Source: Blasia pusilla (taxonomy: Eukaryota; Marchantiophyta; Marchantiopsida; Blasiales). From it: DNA of 64,000 bases. The notes under the pieces are model-generated. The model made no database searches and was not told where the DNA came from. It saw nothing but the letters and a program-made list of their open reading frames with translations. Every line of letters starts with the position of its first letter. The first letter of the stretch is position 1. The stretch covers positions 6,758,001 to 6,822,000 of the forward strand of contig CM114273.1 in the NCBI GenBank assembly GCA_050084515.1. Reading direction: 5' to 3'. The position numbers were made by a program, and so were the translations under genes. Below are positions 54,871-64,000 of the stretch, piece after piece.

Positions 54871-57382
54871 TTGCCATTTTCCTTTTGTATTCCATTATAC
54901 ATTTTTGACTCCTCTTTTGAGATGTTATTACCTTTCTTTGTCCTCTTTTGAGGTTTGTTATTATGATAAAGTGGAGATTTCTTTTCCTTTTAGACTTTTT
55001 TTTTTTCTTATTCTAGGGTTTTCGATTAAGATATCTTCACTCAATTTTCTTCTTGGCGCATTTAAGAGCAGGTTTTGATAAACTCGGGTATTTAACTTGA
55101 GGGTTATCAAACCTCTCTTGGTGCTTTCCCATTGCCTCAATCGTGGGTGTTATCATGTTTTAATCTAATCGTGGTTAAGTCTAGTTTTCAGACCTCATAC
55201 ATTTATCTTACTTCACCAAGTTGACTATCTTCTTCTTGTCATTAGGATTGACATTGCCCAATTTCTTTGAAGGCATTTCTTTCCTTCACTCCTTCTACGT
55301 GTTCATCTATTGGGGCGGCTAACTCTTGGGTTACCGCAGCTTACCACACACGTCTCCTTGTGTTTCTTCATTTCTTTCCATCCTTGTCGACGTAGGCGGT
55401 GAGAGGTGAAAGACATCGGATCGTGACGGGTAGGAATAAAACAAACATTTTGTTAGTGAGTGTGAAGAGAAACGGTAGAGATCAAGACCTGGTGCCCTTT
55501 ACCGGGAACCTCAACCACAGTATGCCCCACTACCGTAGTTATCCAATGTGGTAGCTCGGGTGGCGCACTCGTCGAGGTCGTCTATACGCCCCGTGCCAAC
55601 GCCCGACAATTCGGACGCTTGCAAAGGGTATCTAGCGCAACTGTGGTTAGGATGAGCTGGGTGCTTTATGGCCGGATCCCATGGACGTCTGGGACCTGAT
55701 TGTTTAACATAAAACAATCAGTGTAGGGACCAATCATACCACACATAAATTTAAATGTTTTTCTTGTCTATAGTATGAAAAATATTTGTTTGTTGCGTGT
55801 GACATTGTGACATATACAGGTGATTGCAAATAAAAAAGCACTCTCCAAAAATAATTAAAATTTTCCAACTAGTTAAAAAATCTAACTAGATAATTTAATT
55901 CTCTAGTTATCCACTCTAGAAATTTTTTCTTGAAACCCTAAAATCCTAGAATCTAAACTAACCCTGGTTGAGTTGACGCGAGGTAAAGCAGGCCCCGTCT
56001 CCGAACGTGTTCCACTCCGGCGGCCAGCCGTAAGTCTTGGAGTTGTGACGGGGGTTTAGGCGGCGACGCACAGGAGGTAGAGGGGAGAGTCAGCCCTAGG
56101 GGATCTCCGGGAGGGGACAAAAACGTACTGCTCCGCCGGAAAGGCTCCAGTCATGTTGACATGTGAGGAAGGTTGTTGGGGCAGGGGACGGGGACGGGAT
56201 TAACCAGTTTTCGCGGCAAATGGATCTGGTCTGCTTCCGCATGGACCTGCGAGGTACACTGCCCTGCGACGAGAGCTTCTCGGGTGAATGAACTCTGCAG
56301 GCCCACGCTGCGACTGAGGATCCTGATCCGGAGGGCGGGCTATCCCAAACGTTGCAGAGCTCGAGGAGTCGAGGTGGAGCGGCGCAGGTAGGTAGGTAGG
56401 TAGTGTGCACTGTAGACTCAGTGTAGAGGGAGGGAGGGAGGGAGGGAGAGCGGGAATCAGAAGAGAAGACGTCGTGGGATGCAGCAACGAAAAGAGACGA
56501 AAAGTGCATCGTATTAGGACAGACCTGTTTCCGTCTGCCATCATGTCATATGTAAGAGTATCATTCAGATCGCTGCGGGATGGATTGTCTTGGCATGGCT
56601 CCCGTGTGAACTGCACCTTCTCCTACTCTATTTCCAGAGATAGGGTTATGTAAGCAAGAATCACCACAAGAAACCCTGCTGGACTGAACCTATATCAGGA
56701 CCAAGTGCACATGACGATAAGGCATTCATAGGGGGGTGAATAGTACAATCCAGGAAAACACTGAAGAAAGGAGAGGTACACAGTGTGACGCAGTGTATGG
56801 ATAAAGATGCAGACCAAACGTCATTCGAGGAAGAACTGCCAACAATATTTGCATGGATGGTAGAGACCAAGTGCCGTCACATTCCCATCCTACTGACCTC
56901 AACACACTCTCGAAGTGGTTATTCGTTGATGCTTAACATGACAGACAAAAGAACCATCCAAACAAGATGAAATGGTCTTGATAGAAGATGGGTCATATTT
57001 TGAATGAAGTTTCTTTCTGGTTGATGCCCTTACTGAAAAATGAGTATATGGTTTTCCTCAAGTTGCAGCAACTTCACATCGACTAATATTCTTGGGAAAA
57101 CCAACCACCATTGACCAAACCTAAATTAAACAGCAGGAATCGTGGAATTCATCCAGCTCACCCCTTTCGATAATCCATGCCACCACAAACCCTCCAGGAG
57201 CAAGCCAGATCTTCGAGTTTGTCCATTACTCCCTGAGTTTTGGATTTGTCATAAGCTTCCCATGTTGAAGTAAAACTTTAACCATTGTCACTTTCCAAAA
57301 AGATACAAAAATGGCTGGAATAAAAGCTTGTCATGGATGAGTGTTTCATGAATCACATTTCCTAATCGAACTAATCAAAATC
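54871..57382. other. Intergenic DNA with microsatellites, no gene supported
   Basis: 55380-56500 is CpG-rich and includes (GGTA)n at about 56384-56403 and (GGGA)n at 56426-56450. The minus frame 56509-56096 (137 codons) is low-complexity and unrecognised. 56650-57382 probably contains the 3' UTR of PIG-S. Confidence 0.4.
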
Positions 57383-60300
57383 TCAATCAGTCACTGAGGT
57401 GGTAACTCGGTGCTTTTGTTTGAACCTCTTCCACTCGCGACGGTGACGCGATGCTTCTTTGATCACGGCAAGAACCGCATGCAAGAGTACAGGAACAAAA
57501 AAGGGCTGTTCATCCACAGGGAGCAAAGCCACAGTGCAGAGTTTAGTATCCAATCAAGGAATTTCAGCTCCAAAGTTTACTGAATACCACCAAGACCTTG
57601 GGATCAAAAAAGTAGAGGGTGTACCATCCTTCCCCTCCAAATAGGTTTAACCAATTACAAACTCTTAAGAGTGGGTGCAAATGATACACAACAATTGTCC
57701 TTTCAAAAAGGACACTAAAACCTGCGGAGCAAGCTAGTACTTAGGTTTAATAATGAGATTAACATCAAGTATTTTCTCTTCCAACCAAGTTCCTTCTTGT
57801 GAGGGAGGTCCAATCGTTCTCAAAGGATGCAACTTCATTCAAAATACGCCAACTTTGGTTAAGAGTTAATGATCCAAACGAGACAAAATGGAGTGATTCC
57901 ATCAGCAGGATGACTTACCGTGTAGATTGCAAGATGATGCTCCTTGGGGTTGTAAAGAACAGACATGATCGATGGCTGGAAGAAAGCTGCTTCAGCTAGT
58001 GATCTTGCTGTGCACGCAGCCTCTGCAATCATGATTGTTTTACCACAGTTAAGTCTTTATACCACGGCTCTCAAGTTGTAGACTCTTAAATTACATGGAC
58101 CATGAGTTCCAGAAGGGAGACTAGGAGGAAGAAGGGAGACTAGGAGGGTACTGTTTTTTACGATCCATGGCTTCCTCCACATTGTGTATGATTAACGACT
58201 TCAACGACCTGTTTGAGGCATGTTTAAACAGGGAAGGGAATAACATAATATTATACTCTAGTTAGGGCCTGGAGGTTTGCAAATTAATATCACCTTCAAA
58301 GAACAGCTAATCAGACAGATCTAAACAAAATGAAGTAGTGCACGAATCCTGAGACGCTTCAAGCAGTGGAAGAGAAAGGGGACATAGTAAGGCAATTCCT
58401 CGTACTAGCTGTAGCATAGTAGGCTCCTCGGGCAGCATGAGCACGAGCAGCAGCAGCAGCAAGAAGAGAACTTTTAACCTGACAAGCAGTTGGAAATTAC
58501 TGGTAAGTTCCAATTGTATTATCATTGAAAGATAAGTGGGAACTTACTAATTCCCTTTGGATCCGAGCTTTATTAAGGATGGAGTACGCTGTAAGTCGCC
58601 CTAAATTCTTACATCCTAATTCTTGGATGACTTTCATACATCCAGCCTTCTTTCATGTTTTCGCTAAATGAGAAGGGCTGTTATTGCTATCATGAGAATA
58701 AACCTCAGAGTAAGGAAAAAGAAACCATCAATACCTGGTCGCCAATTTCATCCATGATCACCATATTAGACAGCTTGCGGACCTGCTCATGGAGATATAT
58801 GGTCATCTTAATAAGTGCGCAATTAAAATTAGCACATCAGCTCAAAATGGACAGCCTCCACTGGGGATTTTGTTGGACCATTGCAAGTGAGAGATCACTA
58901 ATTGTTCAGGCGCCACAAATTGCTGCTTAGTTTCCTGAAGGTCAATTTCTACACAAACTACTCTAGGACTGTCCACACTACTAGGCTTTCACTTCGGTGA
59001 AAGCCCACGTGGGTGAATCATTTCCAGAAAGGGTAAACCCCTGGTCCACGATTCACTAGTTGTCCTACTAACAAACTTCCAATGTGTTGGTAGGACTACC
59101 AGTGAATCATGCACACCCTCACTAAATAAGATATCTCAAAAGAAGGCAGTTTAGTAACCCCCTCCATGTGAATGCCACCTGGAGGATCAAGTAGCTCTAA
59201 AGCTTTGCAAATTAGATTTGATCATGTAACCTACTTGAACTGGAGGTCTACGCGAATTGCACCTCACATTTTCCAAGACCAAATTGTGTACCATATGGTG
59301 AGTGAAGCAGTTGGCTCAGTACTGGGAACCCAAGGTAAGTTAACAAGTTGAACAGGCTGATGATAATTGCTAAAAGATTCTTCCCCCACAACCGGAGATA
59401 TGTGAGATCCAAATCCGCCAAGCACCAGGGAAATGGCCCTCACCACAAGTAGTCTATTGCCAACATGTACAGATGTTTTGTGAAACCTACGCGTAACTTA
59501 CCAAACGAGATAGGGACATCAAAGTTGAAGCAGAAGCAGCCATATCCCCAATAGCACGTCTCCTCAGCAGCACGTCTAGCTCCCTACTCGCAAGAGGGAA
59601 CATGTCAGAGTGTACCAACACTTATAAGTACATGCACAGCATGAATGGAAGCAGACACAAATGTTGAACAGAATATTTGGATGCTAAGTGCAACTACTAG
59701 ATCCTCTTGAGTACCAGATGTGGCCTATGAGTAATTTCAGACTTTCAGGCTTATTATGTGAAGAAACTACATAATTATAAATCCGTGGGAAGACTTACGT
59801 GTGAGAAAGGGGTCATCATGAAGGAAGATCTAAGTAATCATTTTTATTATTACTTAGATTAGGTCCAAATTCATGACTTAGATTATTGGAGTGATTATTT
59901 TCGAGAGAAAACATAGAAGCCCATGAATAACCCTCAATCTTTGAAGCATACAGCTCTACAGGACGAGGGTCACAAAGAGACAGGGACACGTGCACAAATC
60001 CGTAAGGATTACACGAAATAACTTGTTTTTGCGAACGTCTACGACTCTTGCAAAGAAATTAATTGATTAGTTCTCACCAATCAGAAAATCCTCTTCTATT
60101 GGCTGGAAGATAGAGGAACTCCTCCTTCAAACTGGTCGGAGGCAAACCAAAGAGAGTGCGGATTTGGGCCACAATAACACTGGCCACTTGCTCAAAGTCC
60201 TGTCACATGTGATAGGAAGAAGTAACAAACCACCATTAGCTACGGTGTATCAAAATGCACAAGAGGAAGATCACAAACTTGAAGGGAGATAATCCTGATA

Positions 60301-63300
60301 AGAAAAGGGCTTGGAGCATGAAGAGCGTCAGAACTTAATGAATCATGCCTTATTGACAGACCTTCAAAGCCTTGACTGATTGACCGTACAGCTGTTGCGA
60401 TTGAAACTTTAAGATCTTCAAATGAGTGGGAGACTAGATGACCGAGTACCATGACAAGTGCAGTGACTATGAAAGAAGTACCTGCATTTAAAACTCAGAA
60501 TGTACAACAAAAGACTTTTTGCAGGTTTGATTCCAGCTCCAAGTCATGAGATACCTACTGTGGAGGTGATCAGGTGAACATGTGGGCGAGCAGAGTTGGA
60601 AACTGAAGTGCAGTTGCCTGGATTGTAAATCACAACACCTCCCCAACCCTACATCATGAGGACGATAAAATACTAAATTACAGCTGTTAAAAGATTTGCA
60701 CTTCAGGTTTTTTTGTAGTGTACTGAAAATGCTAAATCAGAGTGGTTTGACAATCAGTGGCAAGACACTCACTGGGGAAGTAAAACCATTTGTTGCAGAA
60801 AGTTGCCCATTCTTCAGTTGAATCTGCAGGGGGCACTCTTTCGCTCCAGGCACATATCTAACGTACATGAGGACATTTCTTGTTACATTGACTGCTGTTG
60901 TACAAGAGTAATGCAGTACCAGACAAGCTGCCGCATTGTATCAGATCTGTCTCGATGGGACACCATCGTGCAGACAAAACTGTTCAACACATATTATTAT
61001 GACCAAGAGTAACTAAACAAATAAAATCTAAACCTTCACCAGAAGAGCTAGAAATGAAGCTGTGACCAAGGGGTGAGTGTACATGGCAAAGTGAAGAAGC
61101 TTTGATCGTCCAGCTGCAGCACTTGATGAATCTAAGTGCCATTCATTGGCATTCACCTGCATGGACATGACTATTATTTAACACATGGAAGTTGAGGAGT
61201 AAATAGTGGAGTCCTCTCATCTTTTAGTGCAACTACAAACAAAGTACCAAAGATTTTTCCAGGAAGTCCTATCGGGTGAGTGATTTTGAGTTCTTGATAG
61301 AAAGTGGCTTTAGACGATCTTTGATGAATAGTAGAGAAACCATCAAAGAGATTAACAAGAAGTGTACAGCATTACTTGTGGACTCAAGGACCCAGATGGG
61401 TGGTCATACATCGATGTAAATTATCTGCAAAGTGGTCCAAAATATGAAGGGAAGTGCACATTTCCAGTGATGAATTCTTGCAAACATTTCTGAAAAACAC
61501 CGAAAAAAGGAAATAGTGTCTCCATCACTTACAAAGAAAGGGAGCTGCTTGGTGTCAACTACATAGGATTTCCTTGAAGCAACCCAACGAGATTGTACTG
61601 CTTTAGGGGTGTAGTACAACACCTGTGATGGACCACTTTTTCTCAGATTCCAATAAATGCTTCACAATTAAAGAAGTTTGCTGTGCAACCACAACTACAT
61701 GAAGAATCGTCACAGCTGCCAAATGTATGTCCTACGCGATTAGTATGACAACCACAGACCATCATTTTTCCCCAGCTCAAGTCAAAAGGTACACCACCAA
61801 TGGCTTAAGATGCAACGTTCTCGGCCAAGAAATGCTACTCAAAAGTGCAGCTGTTACTTTTGAAGAAAGATATCAGTCTTGATAACACTTCTGTTAAGGA
61901 TTCCAATAATAGTTGAAAATGAAGCTGATATCTGGCCCCAGACAATGTGTACATGCCTCACTGGAAATTGTCGAAAAATTGTAGATGCATAGGCAAATTT
62001 TCTTTTGGAAGTGGCTAGACATTTGACCATAGTGAGCACATGGTAAATTCTTGCAAAAAACAAACACGAAATGTTTGTTGACTGAAAATAATTTGACGAA
62101 GGGGCCGTATTAGTTTCTTTGGCTAGGGACTCACTGGCTTGAGTTAATCGGGAATCTACAGTAAATCAGTACATCCAATACTTTGATCGTCCCTGGTATA
62201 TGTGCCGGATGACCACGAAGATGTGGCTCACCTGACTCTCCATTGTAAGTTCAGCGATTCCTTTGAGGGCCTCCACAACTGGCAAAAAAAATTGTTGCTT
62301 CAACTCTTCAAAATCCCTTTCACATCCAAATCCCACATGGTGTTGTTCAGTCTATATGATGACAACAGATGAGGGACGTACACTCTAACGTAGTAAGTCT
62401 TTACCTCTGCCCTTGTCCGAAAAAGACCTGCTCTAAAGACAGTGGCTAGGACCAGGACTAGTTCGGAGAGGCAGAAAGCCCTCACTAGTGAACACGGCTA
62501 CCCCAGTAGTCAGACCAAACCGTCCATGACATCAGCAGACTTGTAATAACTTGAAGCGAAAGTACATCAGCCACAATTGCCAGTACAATGTAGAAGGAGA
62601 TTTTCCTTACCAATCAAAAATCCAATCACTTGGATCGGCATTCAAAAGACTGAACGACAGTATTGCTTCTCCGTCCGCCGAGAGGGGCATGTTTTTCTCC
62701 TTGTATTCTCCCCTCCCACCCCTTGAGCCCTTGAGGAATGTCACCGCGACATCTCCAATTCTTTGAAGTAGCTCAGACTCGATCTTAGAAGGATCAAAAT
62801 TCCCAACAATCCACCCATGACGGTACTTTCCTACAACAGTTCTCCAATTGGCTCCATGTTTCTCCATTCCAACTCCAGTGGGAAACTCGTTTCCCTTCTC
62901 CATGCACATCTGGTTCTGGACTCCGTCTCCACAAACACCTTCACTGACAGTATCTGAAGCTGCTCTTGGGGAATGCATGCCATGCACGTAATCCTTTTGA
63001 AGAACTACAATCGTGTAAATGCCACCTTCATCATTCACCGATCTGACTTCATCGGGCTTTGGAGCCATGGAATTTGAGTAATTCCGAAGTATATCGTCTA
63101 CAGCATCATCATCCGAGACATGTAGTGCCTCTAAGAAACCAGAAGTCACAAGCCCACATGACCAACTCCTTTCGCCCAATTCATCTGTGGACTTGAGACA
63201 GAATTCATCTGCATCATATGTCACCTGTAAATTGAACCCATCCTGACCAGAAAGTTCTTGATCAAAAGTCTGTGAATGAATGAGCTTCTGTACGTGTAGC

Positions 63301-63950
63301 CTGATGGTTGAAGCCACGGACTCTAGCCGGGACTTGGTAAAGGAGTCATCCGGGGTAGCGAAAACCACATTCAAGAGGCAAGGAAGTTGGAGAGTACTTG
63401 CAGAGGCCCAACTAGCATAAGAATCTATTTCCTCCAAAGGGAGAGGGGCTCGATAAACTTGCGTCGATTTCAACCAGAAAGGAATTCCTGCACAGGTCAC
63501 ATATCACTGTCTTATGAAGAAGTCTACTGTTGATCAAACTTGACACTTGAGCCACAAGGGCTCTGCAATGCCGGTGAATTCCAGCTTTACAAGTATCGAT
63601 AGCGTAGTTCAAGCTTCCCCTTCCATTTCCCTTTCTTCAGAGGCCGGATATCTAGGGTAAGAATGCTAAGACGGATATATTGATTGGGGTCTAGAGTCTT
63701 AATAGACGGGTTGTAAAACTCACAAATCCTCCACTTACTCAGCTCCCCCACTCCCCGCACCCCCAAAACAGCAATCCGAGAGCAGAAGCGAGAAAGAAAT
63801 GAATAACTATCCCCCCGAGGCTAATGGAATTTTGAACACATACGAAGGCAGGTCAACAGGGGCAGGCATACCAATCAGAAAAGAGACTAAAGTGGTGATG
63901 GTGATCCACAAGCGTTTTGAGCCGGGCTTAGTACTCCTGTCACCCGCCAT
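57383..63950 (-). CDS. PIGS: GPI transamidase component PIG-S
   Basis: 643 residues in 13 exons: 63950-63872, 63487-62611, 62316-62232, 61622-61533, 61156-61083, 60857-60773, 60648-60559, 60199-60078, 59583-59502, 58782-58735, 58478-58406, 58022-57919, 57505-57383. All introns are GT...AG and the phases agree throughout. PIG-S is an ER-membrane subunit of the complex that attaches GPI anchors to proteins. Evidence: N-terminal membrane helix (14-32) followed by IPFWLKSTQVYRAPLP, the luminal block LSFSLLNADPSDW, VPGAKECPLQIQLKNG, GWGGVVIYNP, LDVLLRRRAIGDMAAS, and AEAAFFQPSIMS. A C-terminal helix (PFFVPVLLHAVLAVI, about 604-618) ends in a basic tail. Length is slightly above known PIG-S (about 550-600). 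Start: the ATG at 63950 gives the expected short cytosolic head; a short out-of-frame ATG precedes it. Exon 5 has a competing donor (see findings). No inactivating change seen. Confidence 0.93.
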
Positions 63951-64000
63951 CACTTCCTCCCATTCGTTCGTTGGACACAATTTCCGCGGCAGGCGATCAC

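Noticed and set aside
60240-60452. 70-codon minus frame between PIG-S exons 7 and 8
   Set aside because: It lies inside an intron whose flanking exons join in phase, and it matches nothing expected between those conserved blocks.
1-64000. tRNA, rRNA or CRISPR features
   Set aside because: Reading both strands by eye found no credible tRNA B-box with matching stems, no rRNA block and no spaced direct-repeat array.

Overview
Eukaryotic, almost certainly land-plant DNA: intron-rich nuclear genes sit in a sea of decayed plant-type transposons. No rRNA, tRNA, operon or prokaryotic feature was recognised. The retroelement style and moderate introns (about 125-720 nt) suit a non-seed plant (bryophyte, lycophyte or fern), but the species cannot be fixed from sequence alone.

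Three host genes are well supported. A single-exon TRF4/PAPD5-like non-canonical poly(A) polymerase lies at 40871-42694 (+). A five-exon eIF5A gene lies at 49802-48609 (-). A complete 13-exon PIG-S gene (GPI transamidase subunit) lies at 63950-57383 (-). For the last two I resolved every splice junction by reading frame and GT/AG sites. A decayed zinc-finger gene of unknown family is at about 21.1-22.2 kb.

The rest is nested mobile DNA. The outstanding item is a Ty3/gypsy-type retroelement family present as three decayed copies: 1-5432 (+, 5' end outside the window), 27984-38245 (+, bounded by a target duplication) and 12862-14780 (-, internally deleted). Its layout is gag, zinc knuckles, aspartic protease, a C5-cytosine DNA methyltransferase domain, reverse transcriptase, RNase H, integrase and a C-terminal PHD finger. 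One element thus carries a DNA-methylation writer and a putative chromatin reader. Copy 1 sits in a LINE-like element (5433 to about 8290, -). Copy 2 sits in a MULE/FAR1-like transposase gene (-, pieces at 38772-38246 and 27983-25301) and its gag is itself broken by a snap-back insertion (31364-31933).

The termini of this family are odd. The 3' end is a 126-bp TG...CA unit seen at the end of copies 1 and 2 (136 bp in copy 3). No matching unit precedes copy 2, whose 5' end begins with a different sequence directly after the target duplication. Copy 1 ends in a tandem 126-bp unit / leader / 126-bp unit. Smaller elements include a TA-flanked MITE (15960-16241), a long foldback (18548-18784) and a 1.36-kb terminal-inverted-repeat element (9609-10964).
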